Assembly (NCBI GenBank): GCA_945901405.1
Contig: CAMDLH010000004.1
Span: 1 to 64,000, forward strand
Direction of reading: 5' to 3'
DNA from: Bordetella parapertussis
GTDB taxonomy: Bacteria > Pseudomonadota > Gammaproteobacteria > Burkholderiales > SG8-41
DNA: 64,000 nt
The notes beneath the pieces are model-generated. The model was not told where the DNA came from. It made no database searches and saw only the letters and a list, made by a program, of their open reading frames with translations. The position numbers were made by a program, and so were the translations under genes. Of the stretch, positions 19,991 to 29,684 are shown piece by piece; position 1 is the stretch's first letter, and every line of letters starts with the position of its first letter.

Positions 19991-20911
19991 TTGAATATTA
20001 TTCTTGTTTCAGAACGGCTGGCAAAGGCACGTACGATCACCATCGGGCTGCCGCATATTGTGGCATTTGCGACGCTATCGTTGTTGACTGTCGTTGCGCT
20101 GGCCGGCGCGATGAACTACGCGATGCTGCGCTATGCGTCGAATTTTAGCTTCCTGCCGCACCTGCAAAATCTGGTGGCTACCACGCAGGAACAGCAGCAA
20201 CAACGCAACGAATCCTACCTGCGCGACAACCTGAACGCGATGGCGGTGCGCCTGGGGCAGATGCAGGCGCAGTTGCTGCGGCTCGACACGCTGGGCGAGC
20301 GGCTGGCCAAACTTGCCGGCTTCAAGCCGCAGGATTTTTTGTTCGCCGAGCCGCCCGGACGCGGTGGCGGCGATTCTTCCGTGCCCGGCCGTGACTTGTC
20401 GATCAACGACATGACGCGCAGTATCGAAACCCTGATCAAGCAGCTTGATGACCGCGGCGACAAGCTGGGCGTGCTGGACTCGCTGTTGTCGCTGGACAGC
20501 GCCAAGAAAAAACTCATACCGACCATGCTGCCGGTCGAAGGCGGGTCATATAACTCCAACTACGGCTGGCGGCTGGATCCGTTCAACGGGCAGCATTCGT
20601 TTCACGAAGGCATCGATTTTGCCGGCGCGGAGGGCACCCCGATCCTCGCCGCCGCGGGAGGCGTGGTGATCTACTCTGATTATCATGCCGCGTATGGTAA
20701 TATGGTGGAAATCGACCACGGCAACGAGTTGGTTACGCGTTACGCGCATGCATCCAGGCGTTTGGTCAATGTTGGCGACATGGTGCAGCGTGGGGTGCGT
20801 ATCGCGGAAGTGGGCCGCACGGGCCGCGCGACAGGCACGCATTTGCACTTTGAGGTACGGCAGCGTGGCGTGGCGCAGAATCCGTCACAGTTTTTGCGTT
20901 TGCCAGGCTGA
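19991..20911 (+). CDS. M23 family (LytM-like) peptidoglycan endopeptidase
   Basis: Membrane-anchored murein hydrolase or hydrolase activator, 306 aa. An N-terminal membrane helix (about residues 20-45) is followed by a coiled-coil region (about 55-110) and a C-terminal M23 domain. The zinc ligands H205 and D209 (FHEGIDFAG) and H284-L-H286 are all present, so it should be catalytically active. TTG 19991 is supported by AAGGAGG (19977-19983) seven bases upstream. It precedes secA and is followed by a strong terminator. Confidence 0.9.
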   Translation: MNIILVSERLAKARTITIGLPHIVAFATLSLLTVVALAGAMNYAMLRYASNFSFLPHLQNLVATTQEQQQQRNESYLRDNLNAMAVRLGQMQAQLLRLDTLGERLAKLAGFKPQDFLFAEPPGRGGGDSSVPGRDLSINDMTRSIETLIKQLDDRGDKLGVLDSLLSLDSAKKKLIPTMLPVEGGSYNSNYGWRLDPFNGQHSFHEGIDFAGAEGTPILAAAGGVVIYSDYHAAYGNMVEIDHGNELVTRYAHASRRLVNVGDMVQRGVRIAEVGRTGRATGTHLHFEVRQRGVAQNPSQFLRLPG

Positions 20912-20932
20912 TTCAGGAACACAGTAATTCGC

Positions 20933-20964
20933 GGGGGGGTGGGGTGTTTCCCCACCCCCTTTTT
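20933..20964 (+). terminator. Rho-independent terminator after the M23 peptidase
   Basis: A perfect stem GGGGGTGGGG (20935-20944) / CCCCACCCCC (20950-20959) with a TGTTT loop, followed by five T (20960-20964). Confidence 0.9.
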
Positions 20965-21043
20965 CATTTAGGCCGCCGCGCACGGTGAAGTGCGCCGCCC
21001 GAAACTGTTGGCGCGGGAGTATCGCGAAGCACATGGTACGCAT

Positions 21044-23860
21044 ATGGTAATGACAATACTGAGGAAGGTCTTCGGCAGCCGTAACGACAGGCTGCTCAAG
21101 CAATATCGCCGCCGCGTGGAGGCGGTGAACGCGTTCGAGCCGACGATTTCCAAGTTGTCCGATGACGCATTGCGCGCAAAAACCGGCGAGTTTCGCGAGC
21201 GTATCCGCGTCAAGCTCGATGCGCTAAAGCAAGCCGACGCGGACGGCGACGTGCGCGGCAAGAGCGCGCTCGAGGGCGCACAGGAGCGCGTACGCAAGGA
21301 AATGCTCGAGGATCTGCTTCCCGAAGCGTTCGCGGTGGTGCGCGAAGCGGCCAAGCGCACGCTCAACATGCGGCATTTTGACGAGCAGCTTCAAGGCGGC
21401 ATCGCGTTGCACGCAGGGAAAATCGCCGAGATGCGCACCGGCGAAGGCAAGACCCTGGTCGCCACGCTGCCCGCCTATTTGAATGCACTGACGGGGCTGG
21501 GTGTGCACATCGTCACGGTCAATGACTATCTGGCGCGCCGTGACGCGGACTGGATGGGCACGATATTCCGCTTTCTCGATCTGAAGGTCGGCGTCAATCT
21601 GTCGCAGATGGAGCACGAGCTGAAGCAGGAAGCGTATGCGGCCGATATCACGTATGGCACCAACAACGAGTTCGGATTCGATTATCTGCGCGACAACATG
21701 GTGTCTCACCATAGCGAGAAGGTGCAGCGGCCATTGAGCTACGCCATCGTGGACGAGGTGGATTCGATCCTGATCGACGAGGCGCGCACGCCGCTGATCA
21801 TCTCCGGCCAGGCCGAGGACACGACCGATCTATACGTCAAGATCAACGCCATCGTGCCCAAGCTCGTGCGCCAGAAGGAAGAAAAGGGCGACGGCGATTT
21901 CTGGGTCGATGAAAAAGCGCATCAGGTGCTGCTGTCCGAGGCGGGCCATGAGCATGCCGAGGAATTGCTCACGCGCGCGGGACTGTTTCCGGAAGGCAGC
22001 AGTCTCTACGACGCGGCGAACATCAGTCTCATGCACCACATCAACGCCGCGCTGCGCGCGCAGAATCTGTTTCACCGCGACCAGCATTACGTGGTGCAGA
22101 ACAACGAAATCGTCATCGTCGATGAATTCACCGGACGGCTGATGACGGGCAGGCGCTGGTCGGAGGGGCTGCACCAGGCGGTCGAGGCGAAAGAAGGTGT
22201 CGAGATTCAAAAAGAGAATCAGACGCTTGCCACCATCACCTTCCAGAACTATTTCCGCATGTACAAGAAACTTGCGGGCATGACCGGCACGGCGGATACC
22301 GAGGCCTACGAGTTCCAGTCGATCTATGGGCTGGAAACCGTGGTGATCCCGACGCACAAGAAAATGATCCGCGATGACCGCATGGATCAGGTGTACCGCA
22401 CCACCGCCGAGAAATACAAGGCGATCCTGCGCGACATACGCGATTGTTATGCGCGCGCCCAGCCGGTGCTGGTGGGCACGACTTCCATCGAGAATTCGGA
22501 ATTGCTGGCGGCGATGCTGGAAAAGGAGAAGGTTCCGCACAATGTGTTGAACGCCAAGCAGCACGCGCGTGAAGCGGAGATTATCGCGCAGGCCGGGCGC
22601 CCCAACGCCATCACCATTGCCACCAACATGGCGGGGCGCGGCACCGACATCGTGCTCGGCGGCAATCCGGAACCGCAAATCAACGCGGTGCGCGCCGACG
22701 AGTCGCTGAGCGAATCCGAGCGGCAGCAAAAAATCGACGACATGCGTTACGAGTGGCAGAAATTGCACAACCAGGTCGTCGCCTCCGGCGGGCTGCATAT
22801 CGTGGGCACCGAGCGCCATGAATCACGGCGTATCGACAACCAATTGCGCGGCCGTTCTGGGCGGCAGGGTGATCCGGGTTCCAGCCGCTTTTACCTGTCG
22901 CTTGAAGACTCGCTGATGCGCATTTTTGCATCCGACAAAGTGTCGGCGATCATGCAGTGGTTGAAGATTCCCGAGGATGAGGCGATCGAGCATCGCATGG
23001 TGACCAACTCCATCGAAACCGCGCAACGCAAGGTCGAGGCGCGCAACTTCGACATGCGCAAACATTTGCTCGAATACGATGATGTGGCCAACGATCAGCG
23101 CAAGGTCATTTACGGGCAGCGCGACGAGTTGCTCGACACCACGGATGTCACCGAGACCATCACCGCGATGCGCTCGGACGTGGTGAGCGGCTACTTCGTG
23201 CAGCACGTACCCTCCGGCAGCCTGGAAGAGCAATGGGATATCGCGGGCTTGGAGAAAACACTGGAGGCCGAGATCAACCTCAAGGCGCCCGTCGCGCAAT
23301 GGCTCAAGGATGAAAATGGTCTTGAGGAAGAAGACCTGCGGCAGCGCATAGTCGATGCCGCGCACAAGCAGTACACGGACAAGATGACGCCGGTGGATCA
23401 GGAGGCGCGGCATCAGTACGAGCGTTCGCTGCTGCTGCAAAGTCTGGATACACACTGGCGTGAGCACCTGTCTTCGCTTGATTATTTGCGGCAGGGCATT
23501 TACCTGCGTTCGTACGCGCAGAAAAATCCGACGCAGGAATACAAGCGCGAGGCGTTTGAACTCTTTGAATTGCTGCTCGACACCATCAAGAGCGAAGTAA
23601 CCAAGGTGCTGATGCTGGTGCAGATACGCAGCGCCGAAGAACTACGGCAGATGGAAGAGCCCGAAGCGCCCACCAACGTGCAATATCAGCACCCTGATTA
23701 TTCGGCGGTGGAGGAAGCGTCGCCGGAGGAGACGCCGGATGCCGCGGACGCACCGAAAGCGCAACCCTTTATTCGCACCGGCGAGAAAATCGGACGCAAC
23801 GATCCGTGCCCTTGCGGATCGGGCAAGAAATACAAGCAATGCCATGGGCGTTTGACCTGA
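21044..23860 (+). CDS. secA: Preprotein translocase ATPase SecA
   Basis: Motor ATPase driving post-translational export through SecYEG, 938 aa. Walker [11 protein letters not shown] is near residues 130-140. The DEAD-like [16 protein letters not shown] segment is near 235-250. The second nucleotide domain contains [14 protein letters not shown] and [11 protein letters not shown]. The C-terminal SecB/zinc-binding tail [14 protein letters not shown] is intact. The start is ATG 21044 or ATG 21050 ([14 protein letters not shown], which resembles known N-termini); neither has a clear ribosome site. Confidence 0.97.
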   Translation: MVMTILRKVFGSRNDRLLKQYRRRVEAVNAFEPTISKLSDDALRAKTGEFRERIRVKLDALKQADADGDVRGKSALEGAQERVRKEMLEDLLPEAFAVVREAAKRTLNMRHFDEQLQGGIALHAGKIAEMRTGEGKTLVATLPAYLNALTGLGVHIVTVNDYLARRDADWMGTIFRFLDLKVGVNLSQMEHELKQEAYAADITYGTNNEFGFDYLRDNMVSHHSEKVQRPLSYAIVDEVDSILIDEARTPLIISGQAEDTTDLYVKINAIVPKLVRQKEEKGDGDFWVDEKAHQVLLSEAGHEHAEELLTRAGLFPEGSSLYDAANISLMHHINAALRAQNLFHRDQHYVVQNNEIVIVDEFTGRLMTGRRWSEGLHQAVEAKEGVEIQKENQTLATITFQNYFRMYKKLAGMTGTADTEAYEFQSIYGLETVVIPTHKKMIRDDRMDQVYRTTAEKYKAILRDIRDCYARAQPVLVGTTSIENSELLAAMLEKEKVPHNVLNAKQHAREAEIIAQAGRPNAITIATNMAGRGTDIVLGGNPEPQINAVRADESLSESERQQKIDDMRYEWQKLHNQVVASGGLHIVGTERHESRRIDNQLRGRSGRQGDPGSSRFYLSLEDSLMRIFASDKVSAIMQWLKIPEDEAIEHRMVTNSIETAQRKVEARNFDMRKHLLEYDDVANDQRKVIYGQRDELLDTTDVTETITAMRSDVVSGYFVQHVPSGSLEEQWDIAGLEKTLEAEINLKAPVAQWLKDENGLEEEDLRQRIVDAAHKQYTDKMTPVDQEARHQYERSLLLQSLDTHWREHLSSLDYLRQGIYLRSYAQKNPTQEYKREAFELFELLLDTIKSEVTKVLMLVQIRSAEELRQMEEPEAPTNVQYQHPDYSAVEEASPEETPDAADAPKAQPFIRTGEKIGRNDPCPCGSGKKYKQCHGRLT

Positions 23861-23877
23861 TTGTCGTATAAAAAATC

Positions 23878-23902
23878 GTTTAAATACAAATACTTATAAA
23901 AT
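23878..23902 (+). repeat. AT-rich interspersed repeat, copy upstream of argJ
   Basis: GTTTAAATACAAATACTTAT at about 23878-23897 contains the exact 11-base core ACAAATACTTA (23886-23896). It lies directly before the argJ ATG (23904), where a Shine-Dalgarno sequence would be expected but is not seen. Confidence 0.8.
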
Positions 23903-23903
23903 A

Positions 23904-25133
23904 ATGGCTGTCAACCTCCAACCCCCGGATGCGGCCAGGCTGGCTGCGATAGCCGGCGTCGAACTCGGTTTTGCCGAAGCCGCCATACGCAAGGCCGGCC
24001 GGCGCGATCTGATGCTGATGCGATTTGCGCCGGGCACGCGCGTCGCGGGTGTCTTCACACAAAACAGTTTTGCCGCGGCGCCGGTGCAAGTATGCCGCGA
24101 GCGTATTGCCGCAGGCGCACCCATCCGCGCCATCGTGGTCAACGCAGGCAACGCCAATTGCGGCACCGGCGCGCCAGGGCTTGCCGCCGCGCGCAAAACC
24201 TGCGACGCCGCCGCGCGTTTGCTGGCTTGCACACCCGAAGCCGTGATGCCGTTTTCAACAGGCGTGATCCTCGAACACCTGCCCGTGGATCGCATCGAAG
24301 CCGCGCTGCCCAATTGCGTCGCGACGCTCGCTGCAAATCACTGGGCGGCTGCGGCGGCTGCAATCATGACCACCGACACCGTGCCCAAGGGCGCGTCGGC
24401 TTCGGCGACAGTTGGCGGCAAGCGCGTGAACGTGACCGGCATCGCCAAGGGTGTGGGCATGCTGCAGCCGAACATGGCGACCATGCTTGCGTACATCGCC
24501 ACCGATGCCGCCGTGGCGCAGCCGCTGTTGCAACGCATGGTGAAAGAGGTTGCGGATCGCTCGTTTAACCGCGTTACCGTCGATGGCGATACTTCGACCA
24601 ATGATTCGTTCGTGTTGATTGCCACCGGACAGGCCGGCAACGCGGAAATTACCAACGCGGCATCAGCGGACTATGCGGCGCTGCGTGACGCAGTATTCGC
24701 GGTGGCCACTCCACTTGCGCAGGCCATCGCGCGCGATGGCGAAGGCGCCACCAAGTTCATCACCATACGCGTGAGCGGCGCGGCGGATGAAGCCGAAGCC
24801 GCGCGTGTTGCCAAATGCATCGCGCATTCGCCGCTGGTGAAGACCGCTTTTTTTGCTTCCGATCCGAATCTGGGCAGGCTCATCATGGCGATCGGCAACG
24901 CCGGCATTGCCGCGCTCGATGTCTCACGCGTGTCGATCTGGCTGGGCGAGGTGCGCGTGCTGCACAACGGCGGGCGTGATCCGGCATATCGCGAGGAAGA
25001 CGGCGCGCGCGTCATGCGCCCGGCGGAAATTGATGTGCATGTGGCGCTCGGGCGCGGCAGTGCGGAATCGACGGTGTGGACCTGTGACTACTCCTACGAG
25101 TACGTCAAGATCAACGCTGAGTACCGTACGTAA
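23904..25133 (+). CDS. argJ: Glutamate N-acetyltransferase / amino-acid acetyltransferase ArgJ
   Basis: Ornithine acetyltransferase that recycles the acetyl group in arginine synthesis, 409 aa. It is a self-cleaving Ntn-type enzyme; the cleavage site is at the A-T junction in [15 protein letters not shown] (alpha chain end, Thr nucleophile). Other family segments are [19 protein letters not shown] and [12 protein letters not shown] 23904 is preceded by the AT-rich repeat and no obvious ribosome site. The gene follows secA. Confidence 0.95.
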   Translation: MAVNLQPPDAARLAAIAGVELGFAEAAIRKAGRRDLMLMRFAPGTRVAGVFTQNSFAAAPVQVCRERIAAGAPIRAIVVNAGNANCGTGAPGLAAARKTCDAAARLLACTPEAVMPFSTGVILEHLPVDRIEAALPNCVATLAANHWAAAAAAIMTTDTVPKGASASATVGGKRVNVTGIAKGVGMLQPNMATMLAYIATDAAVAQPLLQRMVKEVADRSFNRVTVDGDTSTNDSFVLIATGQAGNAEITNAASADYAALRDAVFAVATPLAQAIARDGEGATKFITIRVSGAADEAEAARVAKCIAHSPLVKTAFFASDPNLGRLIMAIGNAGIAALDVSRVSIWLGEVRVLHNGGRDPAYREEDGARVMRPAEIDVHVALGRGSAESTVWTCDYSYEYVKINAEYRT

Positions 25134-25158
25134 AAATATTAATAAAAACAAATACTTA
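25133..25158 (+). repeat. AT-rich interspersed repeat between argJ and the DUF815 gene
   Basis: Contains TAATAAAAACAAATACTTA (25140-25158) with the exact core ACAAATACTTA at 25148-25158. It ends 12 bases before the start of the next gene. Confidence 0.8.
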
Positions 25159-25170
25159 TGAATATCGGCA

Positions 25171-26070
25171 ATGAGTGATTCTGCAAAACTGATGGCGCGT
25201 GCGGAATCGCTGCTGCAACGTCTCGAACAACTGTTGCCAGCGGCGGTGCCGCAAACGGATTGGAAAGCGTCAATCGCGTTTCGCTGGCGCCGCAAGAATA
25301 ACATCGGCGTGATACAGCCGGTCGCGCACGTGCATCGTATTCAGTTGAAAGACCTGCGGGGCATCGAAAAGCAGAAGAAACTGGTCGACCAAAACACGCG
25401 ACAATTCGTCGAAGGATATCCTGCGAACAATGTGTTGCTCACCGGCGCGCGCGGCACCGGCAAATCATCGCTGATCAAGGCGCTGCTGACCAAATACGCC
25501 CCGCGCGGCCTGCGCGTGATCGAAGTCGAAAAAGCGCATCTTGTCGATTTGCCCGAAATCGTTGATTTGATCGCGGAGCGTCCCGAGCGCTTCGTGCTGT
25601 ACTGCGACGATCTTTCGTTTGAAGCGGACGAACCGGGTTACAAGGCGTTGAAGGTTGTACTCGATGGTTCCGTTGCGGCGGCGTCGGAGAATTGCGTGAT
25701 TTACGCCACCTCGAACCGCCGCCACCTGATGCCCGAGTACATGAATGAGAATCTCGAATACAAACATGTCGGCGAGGAAATTCATCCGGGCGAGACGTCG
25801 GAAGAAAAAGTGTCGCTGTCGGAACGCTTCGGCCTGTGGGTATCGTTCTACCCGTTCGATCAGGACGAGTACCTGAACATAGTCGCGGTGTGGCTTGAGC
25901 ACTTCAACATGGGCAATGCCCTCACGCATGACGTAAGAGAGGCGGCGCTGCAATGGGCGCTGCAACGCGGTTCGCGCAGCGGCCGCGTGGCGTGGCAGTT
26001 CGCGCGTGATTGGGCGGGCGCCCAGGGCATGAAAGCGAACGTGAAAACGCCGGGCGGAAAACGCAAGTGA
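25171..26070 (+). CDS. AAA-type ATPase of the DUF815 family
   Basis: ATP-binding protein of unknown role, 299 aa. The P-loop GARGTGKSSLIKAL is near residues 91-104, and the Walker B-like RFVLYCDDLSFE is near 146-157. YATSNRRHLMPEYM (sensor 1 region) and the SLSERFGLWVSFYPFDQDEYL segment are typical of DUF815. It sits between argJ and the Nudix-ThiE gene, an arrangement shared by many Betaproteobacteria. I do not infer a substrate. Confidence 0.85.
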   Translation: MSDSAKLMARAESLLQRLEQLLPAAVPQTDWKASIAFRWRRKNNIGVIQPVAHVHRIQLKDLRGIEKQKKLVDQNTRQFVEGYPANNVLLTGARGTGKSSLIKALLTKYAPRGLRVIEVEKAHLVDLPEIVDLIAERPERFVLYCDDLSFEADEPGYKALKVVLDGSVAAASENCVIYATSNRRHLMPEYMNENLEYKHVGEEIHPGETSEEKVSLSERFGLWVSFYPFDQDEYLNIVAVWLEHFNMGNALTHDVREAALQWALQRGSRSGRVAWQFARDWAGAQGMKANVKTPGGKRK

Positions 26071-27044
26071 GTTCGCAGCCGTTGCCCTCGGCGGCCACCG
26101 GTACTCCCAGAAAAAGAATCGAAGTCGTGGCCGCGGTGATTCAACGCGCGGACGGTGGTTTTTTGCTCGCGCAACGTCCCGCCGGCAAGGCCTATGAAGG
26201 CTACTGGGAATTTCCTGGTGGCAAGGTCGAACTGGGTGAGGCAGCACCGGATGCAATGCGCCGCGAGTTGCACGAAGAGCTCGGCATCGAAGTCACGAAA
26301 GTGTACCCGTGGCTCACGCGCGATTTTGACTATGAACACGCAGCGGTGCGTTTGCGGTTTTATCGCATACAAGAGTGGCGCGGTGAATTGCATGGCCGCG
26401 AAGGGCAACAGTTTGCGTGGCAAACCGCGCGTGCGCTCAACGTATCGCCCATATTGCCGGCCAATGGGCCGATATTGCGCGCGCTGGAATTGCCGCCGGT
26501 TTATGGCATCAGCAATGTTGCCGGATTGGGACGCGAAGATTTTTTACGCCGCCTGCCGTACGCACTCGAACGTGGTTTGCGTTTGATTCAATTGCGCGAG
26601 AAACAGTTGGCGTCTTCGGAACTGCGCGCATTGGCGACCAAGGTCATCAGCATCGCGCACGAGTTTGGCGCGCGCGTGATTATCAACGCGGATGTGGCGC
26701 TGGCGAAAGCGGTAAATGCCGATGGCGTGCATCTGACCGCGGCGCAACTAAAAACGCTGACCGAACGGCCCGCCGTCGACTGGGTGGGCGCCTCGTGCCA
26801 TGACACCGGGGAAGTCGAACGCGCGCTGGCGCTGGGCGCTGATTTTCTGGTTGCGGGGCCGGTGCTCGCCACGCCCACGCATCCGGGCGCGCCTACACTG
26901 GGGTGGCAAGGCCTGCGCGTGCTGCTCGATGGTTGCCGCGTGCCCGTCTATGCGCTGGGCGGCATGCAGCACATCGACCTTGAATTCGCCATGCACGCAG
27001 GCGCGCATGGCATCGCCATGCTGCGCGGCGCCTGGCCGGATTAA
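26067..27044 (+). CDS. Nudix hydrolase–thiamine-phosphate-synthase-like fusion
   Basis: Bifunctional-looking protein, 325 aa. Residues about 17-145 form a MutT-like Nudix domain with box [23 protein letters not shown] split across residues 51-73. MutT removes 8-oxo-dGTP. Residues about 155-325 resemble ThiE/TenI ([46 protein letters not shown]). The GTG start overlaps the DUF815 stop (GTGA). The ThiE half may be catalytic or a remnant; this fusion is known in Proteobacteria. It converges on yacG with a four-base overlap. Confidence 0.88.
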   Translation: MSSQPLPSAATGTPRKRIEVVAAVIQRADGGFLLAQRPAGKAYEGYWEFPGGKVELGEAAPDAMRRELHEELGIEVTKVYPWLTRDFDYEHAAVRLRFYRIQEWRGELHGREGQQFAWQTARALNVSPILPANGPILRALELPPVYGISNVAGLGREDFLRRLPYALERGLRLIQLREKQLASSELRALATKVISIAHEFGARVIINADVALAKAVNADGVHLTAAQLKTLTERPAVDWVGASCHDTGEVERALALGADFLVAGPVLATPTHPGAPTLGWQGLRVLLDGCRVPVYALGGMQHIDLEFAMHAGAHGIAMLRGAWPD

Positions 27045-27250
27045 TTCAGCGGCGGGTTGTCCGTGCCGCTCTCGCTGTCGTCCTCGATCCCGTCGGGCGT
27101 TTCCGCCACGGGAATGCGATAACTTTCGCTCGCCCACGCGCCTAGATCAACCATCTTGCAGCGCTCAGAGCAAAACGGCCGCCAGCGGTTCGCGGTGTCC
27201 CATACGACACCGGTACCACAGTGCGGGCAGCTGACAATACGCGGCTTCAT
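27041..27250 (-). CDS. yacG: DNA gyrase inhibitor YacG
   Basis: Small zinc protein, 69 aa, that binds GyrB and inhibits supercoiling in E. coli. The four zinc cysteines are visible in CPHCGTG and FCSERCK, followed by [15 protein letters not shown] as in the family. It is downstream of zapD with an 8-base gap, as in the usual coaE-zapD-yacG order. Confidence 0.93.
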   Translation of the reverse strand: MKPRIVSCPHCGTGVVWDTANRWRPFCSERCKMVDLGAWASESYRIPVAETPDGIEDDSESGTDNPPLN

Positions 27251-27258
27251 GACGGGCG

Positions 27259-28014
27259 CTACAGATTGCAGAACGTGAGCTCGAACTCTACGTCGGTTTC
27301 AACGGTCTTGGGGCGTTGCCCGCCTTCCTGCGAGGTGAAGCGGATGTTGAGCGCGTACTTGTTCGCGCTGATTTCGGGCACGCACTGGTAGTTGCGCGAG
27401 AGCTTGATGCGCAGCATCTGCGCGACACGCCCCGCCATCATTTGCTGGTACACACCCTGATAGGCGACCTGCGTGGTGTTCTTGCCGCTTTCGCGCAACA
27501 GCCGCAACACTATGGCGATGGCGTCGCGTATCGATTGGAACGGCGCCAGCCATAGCGTCAGGTCGTGGCGGCGCTGGTCGCTGTTTTGCTGCAGCCAGAA
27601 GTGATAGGACGGGAGATCGAATTCGCAGACGCCGCCCGGAATGCCGGTGCGCTGCTTGATGCTCATCAGCCAGTCGTTCTCGCGCAATTCCTGGCCGACC
27701 TTGCCCGAGGTTTGAAATAGCCGCGACGAAGCCTGATCGATTTGCCACAGAATGCTGTCCAGCGCCTCCTCGGACACATCCGGGTTCTCGCGCAGGCCAT
27801 CGAGCGTTTGTTTTTGGCGCTCCAGTTCCTGCAGCAGGTCTGATTTGAGATCGGCGCGGCTCGATACTTCAAGTATTTCGAAGATCGAAGTCAGCGCGAC
27901 ATGGTGTTCAAGCGGATCGGTCCTGGCGAGAAAAAATTCCACGCGCTCGTACAAATCCTCGAATCGCAGCAGCGTGCGCACGCGTTCGCTAAGCGGGTAT
28001 TCATAGCTGATCAC
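27259..28014 (-). CDS. zapD: Cell division protein ZapD
   Basis: Cytoplasmic protein that cross-links FtsZ filaments via their C-terminal peptide, 251 aa. The N-terminal helical domain [21 protein letters not shown] and the C-terminal beta domain ending [10 protein letters not shown] are characteristic. It starts at GTG 28014. A 105-base gap separates it from coaE upstream. Confidence 0.94.
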   Translation of the reverse strand: MISYEYPLSERVRTLLRFEDLYERVEFFLARTDPLEHHVALTSIFEILEVSSRADLKSDLLQELERQKQTLDGLRENPDVSEEALDSILWQIDQASSRLFQTSGKVGQELRENDWLMSIKQRTGIPGGVCEFDLPSYHFWLQQNSDQRRHDLTLWLAPFQSIRDAIAIVLRLLRESGKNTTQVAYQGVYQQMMAGRVAQMLRIKLSRNYQCVPEISANKYALNIRFTSQEGGQRPKTVETDVEFELTFCNL

Positions 28015-28119
28015 AGCGTGTCCTGGCTGGGCCTGTTGAACCGTGGCTAAGTATTCACCAATGCGGGAAAAAAATAAAGGTCTGAGCCGGGGTTTTTTAG
28101 CGCAATTTCGCGAAGGGTG

Positions 28120-28725
28120 TCAGCCGCGTGCGGCCAGCGCAAGGTATTTTTCGTGCAGGGCCTCGACCTGGCGGCGCATGCCCGCCGAATCGCCGCTGTT
28201 GTCCAGAACGTCATTGGCGCGCGCCAGGCGCTGCGTTCTGGACACTTGGGAGGCCATGATGGCGCGCACCTGCTGCTCGGACAAGGCGCTGCGCAGCATG
28301 GTGCGCTCGACCTGCTGCGCTTCGCTGCAATCGACCACGGCGATGCGTTTAACCAGGTCAAGATAGGCATTGGCCTCCAGCAGCAGCGGTACCGCCAGGA
28401 TCACGTAGGGCTGCGCCGCCGCGGCCACGCGTGCACGCGTTTCCTGGCCTATCAGCGGATGCAATATGGCCTCAAGGCGCTTGCGCGCGCCAGGGTCAGA
28501 AAACACCAGTTGCCGCATTTTTGCGCGATCAAGGCTGCCGTCGGCGGCAATATATTCCGCGCCGAATTCGCCCTTGATAAGCGCAATCGCCGCACCGCCG
28601 GGGCGTGTGAGCGCGTGGGAGATTTCGTCGGTATCAACGATGGCCGCGCCGAACTCCTCGAATACCTTAGCGGCGCTCGACTTGCCAGACCCGATGCCGC
28701 CGGTCAATCCTATGCAGTACGGCAT
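28120..28725 (-). CDS. coaE: Dephospho-CoA kinase CoaE
   Basis: Last enzyme of coenzyme A synthesis, phosphorylating dephospho-CoA, 201 aa. P-loop GGIGSGKS (9-16), DTDEISHALTRPGG (about 32-45) and VLAVPLLLEA (about 107-116) are family motifs. It starts six bases after pilD, in the standard pilD-coaE order. Confidence 0.96.
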   Translation of the reverse strand: MPYCIGLTGGIGSGKSSAAKVFEEFGAAIVDTDEISHALTRPGGAAIALIKGEFGAEYIAADGSLDRAKMRQLVFSDPGARKRLEAILHPLIGQETRARVAAAAQPYVILAVPLLLEANAYLDLVKRIAVVDCSEAQQVERTMLRSALSEQQVRAIMASQVSRTQRLARANDVLDNSGDSAGMRRQVEALHEKYLALAARG

Positions 28726-28731
28726 CGGCGG

Positions 28732-29607
28732 CTAGAACAGATTGAGGTAGTGCTTGTTGATCGTCTGCCCGTGAAACAGCGCGATAACACCCGCCGCGGC
28801 GAGATAAGGCCCGAACGGTATGGGCGTCTCGCTGCCGCGCCGCGCGATCACCATCATCGAGACGCCGACCACCGCGCCCACCAGCGACGACAGCAGTATC
28901 ACCAGCGGCAGCATCTGCCAGCCGAGCCAGGCGCCTATGGCCGCAAGCAGCTTGAAGTCGCCATACCCCATGCCTTCCTTGCCGGTGGCGAATTTGTACA
29001 GCCAGAACACCGACCACAACGCCAGGTAACCCGCCGCCGCGCCGATCACGGCTGTTTTGAGATCGGTATGCGCGGCCCAAATGTTGAAAAGGAGTCCCGC
29101 CCAGAGCAGCGGGAACGTAATGTCATCGGGCAGATAAAAGGTGTCCAGATCGATGAATGCCAGCGCGATCATCGCCCATACGAATAGCAGGGCGCCCGCG
29201 CCGGCCAGTGTCGCGCCGAAACGCCAAGCGGCGTAGCCGGAAAGCGCGCCGCACAACGCTTCCACCAGGGGATAACGTATCGAGATTGGTGACTTGCAAC
29301 TTGAACACTTGCCGCCCAGAAACAGGTAGCTCGCTATCGGAATGTTTTCCATTGCCGTGATCTTGTGACCGCAGGACGGGCAGGCGGAACGCGGCACTAC
29401 CAGATTGTATTTCTCCTCCGGAGGCGGCGCGGGCGTGTCATTGAGATCAGCGCAGTCCGCCTGCAACTCCCGCTCCATCATCTTCGGCAGCCGGTGGATG
29501 ACTACATTGAGAAAACTGCCGATGCAGAGGCCGAAAATTAATGCGACAACGGTAAAGTACGGCTGATCGGCAAGTAAACTTGCAAGCATGGTCATCTCAA
29601 CGGGCAC
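28732..29607 (-). CDS. pilD: Type IV prepilin peptidase / N-methyltransferase PilD
   Basis: Bifunctional membrane aspartyl protease that cleaves and N-methylates type IV prepilins and type II secretion pseudopilins, 291 aa. The zinc-binding cysteines CPSCGH and CSSCK are in the first cytoplasmic loop. The catalytic aspartates are in FIDLDTFYLPD and GMGYGDFKLLA. It has about eight hydrophobic segments. The GTG start at 29607 could instead be ATG 29595 or 29589. Confidence 0.95.
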   Translation of the reverse strand: MPVEMTMLASLLADQPYFTVVALIFGLCIGSFLNVVIHRLPKMMERELQADCADLNDTPAPPPEEKYNLVVPRSACPSCGHKITAMENIPIASYLFLGGKCSSCKSPISIRYPLVEALCGALSGYAAWRFGATLAGAGALLFVWAMIALAFIDLDTFYLPDDITFPLLWAGLLFNIWAAHTDLKTAVIGAAAGYLALWSVFWLYKFATGKEGMGYGDFKLLAAIGAWLGWQMLPLVILLSSLVGAVVGVSMMVIARRGSETPIPFGPYLAAAGVIALFHGQTINKHYLNLF

Positions 29608-29684
29608 GCAAAGCTATGACAAACGATGCCCATAAGAGTACATAGGCGTGCGGCGATGAAAAACGCGGCGTGCGCCGCGAATAA

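Noticed and set aside
20990-21043. Longer SecA start at 20990
   Set aside because: It adds 18 residues unlike any SecA N-terminus and lies just after the preceding terminator; starts at 21044 or 21050 fit the family.
28054-28066. TAAGTATTC as a further AT-rich repeat copy
   Set aside because: Only eight bases match the reverse complement of the core and the flanks do not agree.
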